Numbered from the stretch's first letter, positions 10,714 to 22,369 are shown. The stretch: DNA of 64,000 nt from Siphonodentalium dalli (GCA_032622095.1 CP136061.1:67213127-67277126), one strand, 5' to 3'. The notes: generated from the letters alone by a model not told the origin. A program made the numbers and translations.

Positions 10714-11904
10714 TGGGTCGATTAGATGAAAACTAGACTTGTGCATCAAGTGGCCCAGTTGAAATTTTGTTGCCTAAAAGATTGAATCTGTCAGAAAGAA
10801 TTTCAAATTGGTTGACATTTGTTTGACATATTGGAAGATCCATATACAATAATGAATGGAATTGGTTGACATTCATTCAGGTTATCGTGCTCAGAGTCTT
10901 AAAATTGCTAAATAATAGACAAACTAAGGCCCATAACTCAGGTAAACAAGATCACTGCTGGGGCATGGCTAATTACACTCCTTTGTTTGCCCATAAAAAT
11001 GTTATGCTATGAAAGTGAGTGAATTTTAAATTGACAGCGTGAATGGCTAATAGTCCAGCGTCCACATGGGTAATTCCACAGGGTCAGACATACATGTCAG
11101 AGAGAAAATCATAATTTATTGTGCAGACTAAGGCTGTTCTGGCATTATTTTTAGATTAAAACCTTCCACTAAATTTTTCTAAACTGTGTAGGAGCAGATC
11201 ATAAGATAATGCACTTTGTCACCACTGAGGTGAGTAGCGGTGTCAGACATACTCAGAGAAATTGAAAAGTGGACCCTTGTTCACTTCAAACTGATTTCCT
11301 AAAATATGAGAAACCAACCACTTCTTGTACTAGCACTGTTGTTCAGTGAAGTGTGAAAATAATTATGTAATTGTGATCCTGAGAGTTCTGGTATCATTTC
11401 AAAGCCCAACTCACCATAAATATGGTCATTCTACGAAAACAGCATCCTAATATTTCATATTTTATCACTATCAATGTACCACCAAAGCCTGATGCTAAAT
11501 TATTATTTTGAATGTTATTTTTGATGTTCACAGGATCTGTGTTGAGATCAATAATTTATAAAGGCTCAAGCAGATATGAGATCTTTTTATTTCATCTGAA
11601 GTTAAATATAAATATTATTTATTTACAAGATATTAATAAAAAAATAATAATCATCAAAACAGTTCATAACATATGAAGGTTAAAGAGACTGAAGGCCTTC
11701 GTCGTGGGTACATGTGAACAAGAGCATCACCAGGGAGTGGCAAAATACTCCTGTGGTAATTCCAAATTCCAACAAAGGGCCATAACTCTGGTGAATATTG
11801 GCAGGCGGAACACAAATTTGAACTTGTATTGTATTTTGGGCTAGTAATCACACACCAATATTCATTCCATTCAGATCATCCGGAAACAAAAATTTAGTGC
11901 AAAG
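10714..11904. other. Intergenic sequence with 'GGCCCATAACTC' remnants
   Basis: No gene is recognised. Phrases such as GGCCCATAACTCAGG (10930) and GGGCCATAACTCTGGTGAAT (11768) recur here and near 12640 and 55310. They are remains of an old dispersed repeat. Confidence 0.45.
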
Positions 11905-12640
11905 TCCAATGAAAGTGTCAATGACACTGTTGCTCAACTTGGAGAGGGGATAATTTCATGTGTTACAGACAGTCAATGGAGCGATTAGGAATATGGAGAG
12001 CTAAATTTCTAAGTAATACTTGATGTGAACATTTTGAGATATATATAATTTAAAATCGAAGATGGCCACAGGCAGCCATGTTTTTCAACAAAATGCGGAA
12101 TTTTTTTATGGCTTCAATCAAGTTGTCACCCTGAAGTTCCGTATGAAGTCTGGTGATAATCAGATGAGGGATGTCTTCTGTTGTGTGTGCCAAAGGAGTT
12201 AGTCATGCAAAGAGTAAAATCAAAGTTTGGTGATGATCGGATGAGAGATATGGTCTGTACTGTGTGCCAAAGAAGTTAGAGTAAAATCCAAGATGGCTGC
12301 CAGCGGCAATGTTTTTAATGGAACATTTTTCAAATTCGATAGCTCCCATCTAGAGGCGATTCTGAACATGCCTGTAAAATTTCAAAACAATTCTCCAATA
12401 AATGCAGGCTGCAGGGTTTGCCGATGGATTCAAATAAGATGGCTGCTGGTGGCCATGTTTTCTAACGAATTTCGAAGATCCATATGAAGTTTGGTGATGA
12501 TCAGATGAGAGTGGTGACCTGTAGGGTGTGCAAACGGAAATTGTTGACAGACAGTTGCACAGATGAATGCATGCAGACGGGCGATATATGCCAACCCATG
12601 GCAATAGCTCAAACTTGACATCAAGACGAGATAACAAAAT
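11905..12640 (+). repeat. Helentron-like element, copy 2
   Basis: Starts at GTCAATGACACTGTTGCTCA, then GGAGCGATTAGGAATATGGA, followed by several diverged CAAGATGGCTGCCAGCGGC units with GTTTGGTGATGATCGGATGA spacers. It ends with CCCATGGCAATAGCTCAAAC. The 3' terminus is truncated compared with the copy at 14420. Confidence 0.7.
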
Positions 12641-12717
12641 GGACCATAACTCTGCTGAAAATTGGCAGACGGAAACTGATTGAAAAATATTCCCAGTTGA
12701 AGTTGTGATGTTCACCA

Positions 12718-12946
12718 TTAGTCACCTCGATTATGCATTTTATCTTCTGAAAATTAGGAGATATAGAAACTAAACAGAAGGGAAAAAGAAACTAAAAACA
12801 ATGTTTATTTGAGGCTATGAATAGGCAGAATGAGGTCCCCAGAAAATGAATTTGGTGAAGCTAGCCTGCTGTGCGAGGTAGCATCACTAAATTCACCCTC
12901 TGAGGACCTCATTCTGCAAATGACAGACACTATTTCAAGGCATCCA
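12718..12946. mobile_element. Truncated composite palindromic MITE
   Basis: The left part (CACCTCGATTATGCA...GAGATATAGAAACTAAAC) corresponds to the spacer of the composite elements at 43530 and 57041. It is followed by a hairpin (12830-12920) with AGAATGAGGTCCCC and GACCTCATTCTGCAAATGAC arms. The left hairpin of the full element is missing. Confidence 0.7.
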
Positions 12947-13074
12947 ATTAGTGAGCTCACTTTATGTCTCTTAATTTTGAGCAACCCTGGGAATAACCCT
13001 GCAATAATTGTTATTGCTCAGTCTTTCTTCTTATACCAATGTTAAGTTCTTCATTGTAAGTTGAATACAATATA

Positions 13075-13240
13075 CAGTAAAACCCCTAAATAATCGACTC
13101 CTTAACCACAGCAGAATTATGGGTAAGTTTTCAGGAATTTGATGGAAATATGGCTTGTTGCCATTCATCGGAAAGCTCTCAGTGAGTTCTTTCCAATGAA
13201 TGCAACAAGCCATATTTCCGACTAAATCCTGAAAAGTTTA
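13075..13240. mobile_element. CAGTAATGCCC hairpin MITE, right end missing
   Basis: Begins CAGTAAAACCCCTAAATAAT after a TA. The left arm and most of the right arm are present (CATTCATCGGAAAGCTCTC / TCTTTCCAATGAATG), but it stops at CCTGAAAAGTTTATTG, where the segment shared with 19627-19806 begins. GTAAGTTGAATACAATATA precedes this MITE and also follows the one ending at 13630. Confidence 0.75.
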
Positions 13241-13416
13241 TTGATAAAATCCATGATTTTTTTTATACCAAAATCACCAAATCACTGATACATTTTTGAG
13301 ATTGCAGAACAAGCCATTCTTCACATTTTTAACACATGTTTAAACATAGTTACCAATTACAGTAATAGAAAATCTGAACCCGGAAACGGGTCTTTTTGAT
13401 CTCACTTCCTCGCATA
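13241..13416. repeat. Segment duplicated at 19627-19806
   Basis: TTGATAAAATCCATGATTTT through CCGGAAACGGGTCTTTTTGA to CTCGCATA is nearly identical to 19627-19806, and in both places it abuts a CAGTAATGCCC MITE at the same TA. The shared junction shows that the segment and the MITE were copied together. Confidence 0.75.
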
Positions 13417-13630
13417 CAGTAATGCCCCAAATAATCGACTCCTTAACCACAGCAGAATTTATGGGTAAGTTTTCAGGATTTAGTCGGAAATATGCCTTGT
13501 TGCCATTCATCGGAAAGCTCTCAGTGAGAGCTTTCCGATGAATGGCAACAAGCCATATTTCAGACTAAATCCTGAAAAGTTACCCATAATTATGATGTGG
13601 TTAAGGAGTCTTTTATTTAGGGCATTACTG
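13417..13630. mobile_element. CAGTAATGCCC hairpin MITE, full copy
   Basis: A 214-bp near-perfect palindrome. CAGTAATGCCCCAAATAATC at the left pairs with the right end GGGCATTACTG. Both are flanked by TA. The centre is GAAAGCTCTCAGTGAGAGCTTTC. The TA target and CAGT start fit the Tc1/mariner group, with the TIR shape of pogo/Tigger relatives. No transposase is present. Other copies: 13075, 15815, 19807, 42996, 47945 and 60027. Confidence 0.85.
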
Positions 13631-13750
13631 TAAGTTGAATACAATATAATGAGTACTTGGACCATAAGATCAAGAAACTTGTGGGATGTTTTTCATTCAA
13701 TAACCTAATATCAAATTCAAACAATACTACAGAAATTGAATAAAACATAA

Positions 13751-13990
13751 CCCTTCCATGACTGGAGCTTCCTGAAATTTAGCAAAAACCCTGTGCCAAT
13801 GCATTCTCTTATATATGCCAGTCTCCCATAGGAAGCCTCACATATGGCCTAACAATATATACCTTGACCTTATAAGCCAATGCATTCTCTTATATATGCG
13901 AGACTCCCAGTGGAAGACTCGCTTATATAAGAGAATGCACTGGCACAGGATATTTAATGCTGCACCAGCGCAGTTCCCATCATGAAAGGG
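13751..13990. mobile_element. TTAA-flanked double-hairpin element (piggyBac-like MITE)
   Basis: Starts CCCTTCCATGACTGGAGCTT and ends CATGAAAGGG followed by TTAA; the left flank has mutated to ATAA. Two internal hairpins share the arm CAATGCATTCTCTTATATAT, separated by CCTAACAATA. It is the same architecture as 48677-48928. Confidence 0.7.
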
Positions 13991-14124
13991 TTAAATAAAA
14001 CATAATCAGTACTTGGACCATAATATCAAGATATTGTGGAATGTTTTTCATTCAATAACACAATATAAAGTTCAAACAACAAAACAGAAATTGAATAAAA
14101 CTTAACCCGTAATTTCAAATGTAA

Positions 14125-14259
14125 CCCTTTCATGATATGGAGCTTCCTGAAATTTTGCTTCTCTTATATAGGCGAGTCCATATGGGACACTCAAATATAT
14201 AAGAGAATGCATTGGCACAGGTTTTTCACAAAATTTCAGGAAGCTCCGTCATGAAAGGG
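14125..14259. mobile_element. Short TTAA-type hairpin element
   Basis: Left end CCCTTTCATGATATGGAGCT and right end AGCTCCGTCATGAAAGGG, then TTAA. The interior retains CTTCTCTTATATAGGCGAG and a single hairpin. It is an internally deleted member of the 13751-13990 family. Confidence 0.7.
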
Positions 14260-14419
14260 TTAAATTTGACATTACCAAACCATAATTTTCCTGTTTTTGT
14301 GACCTGGCATCTTGAGGTACACAAATAAACTCCATGCAGGGTTTACCTCCCTTGATGAATCGGTAGGACCATTGCTACCGGCGACATTTTACCCATATGG
14401 TGGACTTCCGCGTATTAAG

Positions 14420-15725
14420 TTATTGAGTTACAGTCAATGGACCAATTGGGAATGCGGAAAGTTGAAAGGTCTATAGGTAATACTAGATTATCAACATGAA
14501 TATATATAAAGTAAAAAAAAAAAAAATGGTTGCTGGCGGCTCTTTTCCAATGGAAGCCATTCAAAAACATTTGATAGCTTCCATCTAGTGGATCAAGATT
14601 AATATGAAGTTTGGTGATGATCGGATGAGGGAAGGGGACTGTTGTGTTGCCTAAGGATTTAGTCATGCAAAGAGTAAAATCCAAGATGGCTGCTGGCAGC
14701 CATGTTTTTTGGCCGAATGACCTCAAAATGACTCATTCCTATCTACATATCATTGTTAACATCCATGACAAATTTCATGATGTTCCGACCAAAGGTGCGA
14801 CCTTTAGTCTGTGTCATAGGATTTAGTCATACAAAGAGTAAAATCCAAGATGGCTGCCAGCGGCCATATTTTTTGGCCGAACGACTCCAAAATGACTCGT
14901 TCCCATCTAGACAAATTTCATGATGATCCGACCAAAGGTACGACCTTTAGCCTGTATCATAGGATTTAGTCATACAAAGAGTAAAATCCAAGATGGCTGC
15001 CATGTTTTATGGCCAAATGACCCCAAAATGACTCGTTCCCATCTACATGTCAATATTAACGTCCACGACAAATTTTGTGATGATCAGACAAACACTCCGG
15101 CCTGTAGCCCGTGCTAATGGATTGAATTTTGAAATCCAATATGGCCACTGGCGGCCATGTTTTTTTGCCGAATGACCCCAAAATAATTTCATTATTATCA
15201 GAACAAACATATGGCCTGTAGCCCGTGCCAAAGGATTTAGTTATGCAAAGAGTAAAATCCAAAGACGGTTGCTGGCAGCCATGTCAAATTTCATGATGGT
15301 ACAACCTGTAGCCCGTGCTAAAGGATTTAGTCATGCAAAGAGTAAAATCCAAGATGGCTGCTGGCGGCCATGCTTTTTTGGCTGAATGACCCCAAAATGA
15401 CTCATTCCCATCTACATGTCAATATTAACATCCATGACAAATTTCATGATGATCAGACGAACAGTACAACCAGTAGCCCGTGCTAATGGATTGAATTTTG
15501 AAATCCAAGATGGCCCCTGGCGGGCCATGTTTTTTTCCGAATGACCACAAAATGACTATTTCCCGTCTAAATGTCGATGTCAACAGCAATGACAAATTTC
15601 ATAATGATCCGACCAAATGTATGACCTGTAGCCTGTATTGTTGATGCCTCACACACACACACACACGACGACGGATAGCAAGCCATGGCAATAGCTCAAA
15701 CTTTACAAAGTAAAGTTGAGCTAAC
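14420..15725 (+). repeat. Helentron-like element, longest copy
   Basis: The 5' part (CAGTCAATGGACCAATTGGG) is followed by at least six tandem units of roughly 170-200 bp. Each is built of CCAAGATGGCTGCTGGC, GGCCGAATGACC, AAAATGACTCGTTCCCATCT, CATGACAAATTTCATGATGA and a GGATTTAGTCATGCAAAGAG linker. Near the 3' end lie an (AC)n stretch and a terminal hairpin CTTTACAAAGTAAAG followed by TTGAGCTAA. Copies differ mainly in unit number, a VNTR-bearing non-autonomous element. Confidence 0.75.
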
Positions 15726-15814
15726 TAGTAGTTGAAATTGAGATGTGGCAAACTTTATAAATAATGACACAAAACATCAATCAGCAGAGCAATACTAAAA
15801 TTAAAACTAATATA

Positions 15815-16029
15815 CAGTAATGCCCGAAATAATCGATTCTCCTTAACCACATCAGAATTATGGGTAATTTTTCAGGATTTAGTCAGAAATATGGCTTGTT
15901 GTCATTCATCGGAAAGCTCACTGTGAGAGCTTTCCGATGAATGGCAACAAGCCATATTTCCAACTAAATCCTGAAAAATTACCCATAATTCTACTGTAGT
16001 TGAGAAGTCGATTATATAGGGCATTACTG
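15815..16029. mobile_element. CAGTAATGCCC hairpin MITE
   Basis: A 215-bp palindrome, CAGTAATGCCCGAAATAATC to GGGCATTACTG, with TA on both sides. The loop is GAAAGCTCACTGTGAGAGC. Confidence 0.85.
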
Positions 16030-16068
16030 TAAATCATATAGCACTTCATGATCATTTGAGAGTATGTT

Positions 16069-16342
16069 TAAAGGGGGACTGTACATAAAATCTGGAAATT
16101 GATGGGACCATCTCCTATTATACACAACAGAATATATGCAACAAATGATGAATTTGAGCCATGAATGAGTCATAAACTCATTTTCATTCTAATTACTGTG
16201 TTGTTTGCATCATTCATGCAGCACATGATTGTATTTTGCACTCATTCATGGGTCAATTCATTCATTTGTTGCATATATTCTGTTGAGTATAATAGGAGAT
16301 GGTCCCATAAATGGCTGGATTTAGTGTACAGTCACCCTTTAA
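16069..16342. mobile_element. Fold-back MITE with ~100-bp arms
   Basis: Left end AAAGGGGGACTGTACATAAA and right end ..GTACAGTCACCCTTT are inverted. Arms continue through GGGACCATCTCCTATTATAC, CAACAGAATATATGCAACAA and CATGAATGAGT. TTTAA/TTAAT-like flanks would suit a TTA target (PIF/Harbinger), but other types are possible. This is the only copy in the window. Confidence 0.8.
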
Positions 16343-16427
16343 TCTTAGTAGTGTATGATTAACCTGCCTGCAGGTAATTCAAAATGTAATTTAATTGCTT
16401 TAGATGCCTGAAAACAAAATGTTTTAA

Positions 16428-17896
16428 CCCTTTCACGATGGGTGTTGTGCTGTGGTGCTGCATTAAAGATCCTGTGCCAGTGTATTCTCTTAACTCGTTT
16501 AGGACGGGAAACGGATATATATATCTCAATATATCCGTTTCCCAAAACATTACCTACAGGACGGGAAACGGATATATCCGTTTCCCACTTCATGCACTTG
16601 TTATCAGCGAATGAATCTTTTATAATTAAATGTTTTTGCACATAGTATCATGTATTCAATATAGGCCGATCACTCAGTGAGGGGTCCATGAAGATGTAAC
16701 CTATTTTTGGCGCCACGTGGGGGTCACATGCCGCGATTCGTGAAGTCATTGTTCCAAAATGGCGGCGCCCAGTAGCCTAAGCCGTAGACGCGTAGACAAT
16801 TTTTTCGGTTGTCAATCACCATGGCAGGTGAATCTTGACCCCTTCAGCAGAAGGAAAAAGAAGCGAGAGCAATTTAAGTATATTCCTGGATCCAATCTTT
16901 TGGAAATTAATTACATTTGATTAAAAATGTCGCATGCAGACATCTCGTATAGCGAAATTACAGCCCCCAAACGCATAATTTCCATAAATCGGTTGCCATG
17001 TCAACCAGTCGCAATTTGGTGGTATCTACCCAAACTAAATTTTTGGAAGATTTTTAGATCACGGATGATCACCCATATATTATCAGCTGTCACATGGAGA
17101 ATTCTGTCATGGCAAATGGTCTGACCCAGCATTAAATTAACGCATACAGTGCTATAAAATGAAATGAAAGTAAGCATTTTAACGTTAGAAAACGGGGGTC
17201 CCTCTGTCGGTGATGGGTGATTTTTGAGCAAGGCTAGTTCCAGATGTTGGCAAAATATTCCTGGATTTAACTTTGGAAATAATTTATATTTGATTCAAAA
17301 TGTCGCAAAGGTATCTTCATATAGCGAAATTACAGCCCCAAATGCATACATTTCCGAAAATATGTTGCTATGGTAACCGGTCGCAATTTGGTGGTATCTA
17401 CCCAAAATTTCTAGAAAATTTCTAGACTACGGATGATCACTCATATTGTATGAGTTGTCACGCGGAGAATTCTGCCATGGCAAATGATCTGACCCAACAT
17501 TGAATAAACGCATAACTTGCTATAAAATTATATAAAAGTGAGCATTTCTGCAAACAATCTCGTCTGTGAGTAATGTTTTCTCAAAAGAATCAAGTCCCAA
17601 ACGAGTTAAATATGCGAGTCTCCCATAGTGAGCCACGCATTTATAAGAGAATGCACAGGCTTACAAGGTCAAGAAAATATTGTTAGGCCAATGTATTATC
17701 TATGGGAGACTCGTATATAAAAGAGAATGCACTGGTTTACAAGGTCAATGTAAATATTGTTAGGCCAGTGTATTCTCTTAAATATGCGAGGCTCCCTATG
17801 GGAGACTCGCATATATAAGAGAATGCATTGGCACAGGGTTTTCGCAAAATTTCAGAAAGCTGAAATCATGGTCAGAAAGCTGAAATCATGGAAGGG
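16428..17896. mobile_element. TTAA double-hairpin element interrupted by a second element
   Basis: CCCTTTCACGATGGG follows TTAA at 16424-16427 and ..CATGGAAGGG precedes TTAA at 17897-17900. The first hairpin is split at 16490 by the nested insertion 16494-17605; rejoining gives the family sequence TATTCTCTTAAATATGCGAG. Three hairpin arms occur after the insertion, and near the right end GGTCAGAAAGCTGAAATCAT is tandemly repeated. Confidence 0.8.
16494..17605. mobile_element. Nested TTAA-target element with CTCGTTT TIR
   Basis: Terminal repeats CTCGTTTAGGAC and GTCCCAAACGAG, with exact TTAA duplications at 16490-16493 and 17606-17609. Next to the left end an AACGGATATAT hairpin repeats GACGGGAAACGGATATATCC. 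The interior holds two diverged ~380-bp direct repeats (16870-17180 and 17250-17560: ATAGCGAAATTACAGCCCC, GTCGCAATTTGGTGGTATCT). There is no transposase. The TTAA target and C-rich ends suggest piggyBac mobilisation. Confidence 0.85.
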
Positions 17897-18094
17897 TTAA
17901 ATATTGACAATATAACTCAGGTAAGAAAACCATCTTCATTGATGGGATAATATAAAATATGTTGATACCACTTTATATTGAACAAATGCCCAGCCCTGGC
18001 TGGATATTTTGGCAAAATTATGTAAATATGTAAACATTTTCAAAATAAAAGCTCAGTCACTAAGAATCATTTGCAAATTCAGTTCATGATTTAA

Positions 18095-19224
18095 CCCCCT
18101 TTCAGTGCCAAGTCCTATTTTTGTATCAACCCATATTTCCTTGATAAGTTTTTCAAATTTATTGATTATAATAAAGTGATACATTGATGGAAAGAGCTCT
18201 AAGAGCTCTTTCCATCAATGTATCACATTATTTTATTACACACTTTGCCGTGATTTATAAGGATTTCTTGGTGAATAAAAAGTGATAATGTCACACCTGT
18301 GAATTACGTCACGGTGAGAACACGCGATTTTTGACAGTCCCACCCTATGCCAGAACTATTTTCACTTTCTACGGCTCAAACATGGATGAAGTTGAACAGA
18401 AACGAACTGCCAACGATGATGCAGAAGCAGTTAATAAACCGGTAAAATGAAGAAGAATCTTACATATTATCGACTCCGGACGATGTCATATTCCAGTCAA
18501 ATGAACTATAAAAAATTCCATGTGAACAATAAATTTATCCAGTTCCGAGCTGAATTTCCACGTGTTACTCTTCGAGTGTTTGTTTACGTCGATGATTAAA
18601 ATATCGTCACTTCAAAACTTAGTTTTCTACTTTTAGCACGATTTCCTAACATTTCCTGTATGAACCAACATTATTTACACACACCATCAGAATCTTCACA
18701 ATATCCCGTTCCAAGTGCCATGATTGTTCGGTCAAATAAACACAATTTTGACAGAAAATATCCTGTAATTTCCGAAACTTTAAAAATGAATCGCACCAAA
18801 GTGAATCCAAATAGAGAGGTCAATCGGTATCGTTACGTCACAATTATTTAAATTATGTGTCCATCCGCGTAACTGCACTCGCAACTGTACGTTGGGGTTC
18901 AAAATGGGAGAATCAGCTAACCTGGGCTTATTTTGTCACATCTTCTCTTTAGAATTAGCAACTTTTAGTGGTTGAAAGTGTGTAATAAACAGAATAATCA
19001 ATTGGTTTCGATGATTACGTGACATAATTCACTCGGATAGCCGGTCCTATTGGTAAAACCCTCGTTCGCTCCGCTCACTCTGGTTTTACCAGGCCCGGCT
19101 CCCCTCGTGAATTATGTCACGTAATCATCGAAACCAATTGATTACTCTCTATATAATCAATAAATTTGAAAAATGATCAAGGAAATATGGGTTGATACAA
19201 AAATCGGACTTAGCACTGAAAGGG
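18095..19224. mobile_element. 1.13-kb TTAA element with ~75-bp TIRs
   Basis: TTAA at 18091-18094 and 19225-19228. TIRs start CCC(C)TTTCAGTGC(C/T)AAGTCC and continue through GTATCAACCCATATTTCCTT to CAAATTTATTGATTATA. Inside: a perfect 52-bp palindrome (18176-18227); a non-repetitive centre containing an ATG-led short frame (18382) that runs into a GTAAAA donor-like site; and a second inverted repeat (19005-19145) around a GCTCCGCTCACTC core. It is non-autonomous. The end sequence is shared with 29162-29606. Confidence 0.85.
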
Positions 19225-19228
19225 TTAA

Positions 19229-19626
19229 TATCTCATTTATTCACAGTTGGAAATTGTGATAAGTTTCTGTTGAAGGTGTAATGGAGGCCACTGGGAAGAA
19301 ATTTTTTATAGATTTCTTGAAAAAATTTGGATTTAATCCATAAAACTCATTCCTTTCTTGTATTCCAGAGAAAAATAAAAAAAATCAGGCCTGCTTCCTT
19401 CAACAAATCTATGATATATAATTGTCTAAGACCACAGGAATAAGGCCATGAAAAGTCAATTTCCTGTTTCGCAGTCCAAACATCTTTGAAAAGCATGCTC
19501 GTGTGCGATGTTATATTTTATTTATGGGGCACACACCAATGCAGCATTTCACCTCCACATCAGCTGGATCCGGATCTAATTTAAGTTGTCTGAGGCCAGT
19601 ATTTCTAAAACAGATGTCTGTAATGA
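19229..19626. other. Unassigned sequence
   Basis: No repeat or exon recognised. The frame at 19503-19733 overlaps the duplicated segment that follows. Confidence 0.4.
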
Positions 19627-19806
19627 GTTTATTGATGAAATCCATGATTTATTATGACCAAAATCACCAAATCACTGAAACATTTTTGAGATTCCAGAAC
19701 TACCCATTCTTCACATTTTTAACACATGTTTAAACATAGTTACCAATTACAGTAATAGAAAATCTGAACCCGGAAACGGGTCTTTTTGATCTCACGTCCT
19801 CGCATA
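19627..19806. repeat. Segment duplicated at 13241-13416
   Basis: Contains CCGGAAACGGGTCTTTTTGA and CATAGTTACCAATTACAGTA, nearly identical to 13241-13416, and abuts the MITE at 19807 at the equivalent TA. Confidence 0.75.
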
Positions 19807-20044
19807 CAGTAATGCCCCAAATAATCGACTCCTTAACCACAGCAGAATTATGGGTAACTTTTCAGGATTTAGTCGGAAATATGGCTTGTTGCCATTCATC
19901 AGACAGCTCTCACTGAGAGCTTTCCGATGAATGGCAAGCACTGAGAGCTTTCTGATGAATGGCAAAAAGCCATATTTCTGACTAAATCCTGAAAAGTTAC
20001 CCATAATTCTGCTGCTAAGGAGTCGATTATTTAGGTCATTACTG
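19807..20044. mobile_element. CAGTAATGCCC hairpin MITE with duplicated centre
   Basis: Flanked by TA; ends CAGTAATGCCCC and ..CATTACTG. The central CTGAGAGCTTTC(C/T)GATGAATGGC is present twice, making it longer than other copies. Confidence 0.8.
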
Positions 20045-20505
20045 TAATTGTATAAAATCATACCACAATTATTTTTTACCGATTAAAATCCCCCCACATA
20101 TCAAGTGACGTGAATCAATCCATCCAGGTGTCCCGAATGGAATAACAAATAATCATGCCCAAATATTAAAATCATTTTCATAAATTCGATATCCAAATAG
20201 TCAGAAAGCAGCATCATTGTTATAAACGAATTACACCCAGTAACTATTATTGGCGCAAACATTGTCGTGATGTTTATGCCCAACAATGCGTCCAGAATAA
20301 AGTAGTAAATACTTACATTTGAGCATAGTTCAAGCATTGTTCTTTGAAATGGTACATTCGATGTGGTTGGAATTTTCGACAATCTTAGTTCATTGCTACA
20401 TTCTTCCAATCGGGATAGTGTTCGGATACTAATTGATTCAATGAAATAAGTCCACATTTTGTCTTCATATGCGAATAGAAAGCTTATATGTGTGGAGTTT
20501 CAGGG
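20045..20505. other. Sequence downstream of MCM10, no supported gene
   Basis: A reverse-strand frame at 20101-20457 contains a GTAAGT donor-like site near 20330, but no known family is recognised and no companion exon is found. Confidence 0.4.
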
Positions 20506-20829
20506 CAGTGTCCGCGCTGGACCAAAATTAACTTTTGCCAAATAAATTGCCAAATGAAAATATTTTTTGCCAAATTATTGAGATTAACTATGAGATTAAC
20601 TGCATCTTAATAGACGTGTTAACTTTTCCTAAACCTTATAAAACACTACTAACATAATTATGTTGTAAGAGTTTCCTGAAAAACAATGGTGTTGATTGAC
20701 CAATTTTTTCAACTTTCTTGAGGAATGAAAAAGTGACTTGCCAAAACTTTTGCCAAATGAAAATATTTTTTGCCAAATGTGAATTATTTTTGCCATTGGC
20801 AAATTTGGCAAGTGGCAGCGCGAACCCTG
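20506..20829. mobile_element. Non-autonomous hAT, 324 bp
   Basis: An exact 8-bp target duplication TTTCAGGG (20498-20505, 20830-20837). Left end CAGTGTCCGCGCTGG, right end ..GCAGCGCGAACCCTG. The interior is rich in TTTTTGCCAAATGAAAATA words. It shares ends and interior with 23032-23583. Confidence 0.9.
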
Positions 20830-20962
20830 TTTCAGGGTCATGTACGTGGGCCTGAGAAATGGGAAATTGACTTTGTGTAGACTATCTTATGGTTCTTTCC
20901 CTCTAATTGTGTGGGCCTTACTGCACATTGCCAATGTATGTTTTCCTCCATAGCTATCGAGA

Positions 20963-21064
20963 TCATATGTTTAAATATACTTTCTGAGTCAGGCTGGACA
21001 AATTATCTATCTCATCTCCTCGCAGACAAAGAACTTCAGAATCAAGCTTTGGCCCATCTTTGAT
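20963..21064 (-). CDS. MCM10: MCM10, last coding exon
   Basis: The reverse strand after CATTTCAG opens with IKDGPKL and continues through LCLRGDE to a TGA stop: 33 residues plus stop. This matches the conserved C-terminal end of MCM10 (family pattern K-x-G-P-K-x-G-x-E..L..RG.E). It enters in phase 0 from the 24391-24433 exon. The canonical GGE is DSE here. The 324-bp hAT lies 133 bp downstream, within or beyond the 3' UTR. Confidence 0.88.
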   Translation of the reverse strand: MKDGPKLDSEVLCLRGDEIDNLSSLTQKVYLNI

Positions 21065-21274
21065 CTGAAATGGAGAATGATCACATAATTAAGACTGTTT
21101 TGAATATATTCTGACCAGAGATTAATTATAACTATAGGTCTACTTAACTGCACGTCCCCTCAGAGAAGTAGCCTTTGGTAATTAAAAATACAAAAATTTA
21201 TGTTTCTGACGGTATACTGAAGATGGCCTTAATAACAAGGCATAATCAGCAGTTCCAGTTATAGCAATGTTGAA

Positions 21275-21418
21275 GGAGATATACCATGTAAATATCCATT
21301 CATCAAACGATCAATCACCGAGGGAGATATACCATGTAAATATCCATTCATCAAACGATCAATCACCGAGGGAGATATACCATGTAAATATCCATTCATC
21401 AAACGATCAATCACCGAC
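21275..21418. repeat. Three identical 48-bp tandem units
   Basis: GGAGATATACCATGTAAATA begins each unit at 21275, 21323 and 21371. The units appear 100% identical, so the amplification is recent. Confidence 0.9.
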
Positions 21419-22369
21419 TCACATACACTTGTCATAGTTTGATATGATTATTAAGCAGGTTTTTTCTTTATGTTTAAACAAGTAAAACGATTGGTTTGTT
21501 TGTTATGTCTGTAGCAAAAATAGCAAAAAAGAAATCAACTCAAAATTTAGCTACGTATAATTTATACATAGGAGTGACGTTACCTGCTACAAATTTGGAT
21601 AAAAAATTAATTAAATTAATGGTGACTTCATTCTCTACTGACTCCCATTTGATCAACAAAAATATTCCACATCACTTTAATTCAAGTCATGCAGATTGTC
21701 TACATGTATCATCGACTCATCGTCTTTCACAGTTGGCCTCAACAATTATCTGTTTGAGGTAGATGCACTGAAGTCATAAAAAATACCACTTCAAACACAA
21801 TGTTTGGGCCAGAACACATGTTGCACCATTTGTATTCATTGAAGTTCCAGAATTGGAAGTGGAATTATGTGCGACTGTCCGGAAAACGTATATTGCGTTA
21901 TCTTAACTGGAAACTATTTTAACTTCACGTAGTACTTTCTCTTCATTTTAATTATCAAAATTATATATTACCTTAAAAGTTAGAGTGACAACAGCTCTAG
22001 ATTGTTGTCCCATGGTCTATAGGGTGCAATTTTACGTGACCACTGATTAAAATATTTTAAGCGGCACAAGCGAAGAAACAATTTTTCAGCACTGTAGCAA
22101 CGAGTTTGGTCGGAAATCTTCTGAGTAGGTTTGTTTTGAGATACCTCTTACCAAATTACACATATATAATTTTGGAATGAGCCATGTTTCTTTAATTCAT
22201 GCATTTTTCTCTCTCACAAATCATTGATCAGGTTGACATTCGTTCACAACTTGCAACTTATATACTTGCTATTTTTAAGTGCTGCACGCTGAAACTGAAA
22301 CTTGAGGAATCCATGTCTCAAGTTATTGAAAACCATTTTTATCCTTTAAGAAGGCAGATAATGTAAATA

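Noticed and set aside
20101-20457. 118-codon reverse frame with a GTAAGT-like donor
   Set aside because: No recognisable family and no partner exon. The MCM10 stop at 20963 already ends that gene.
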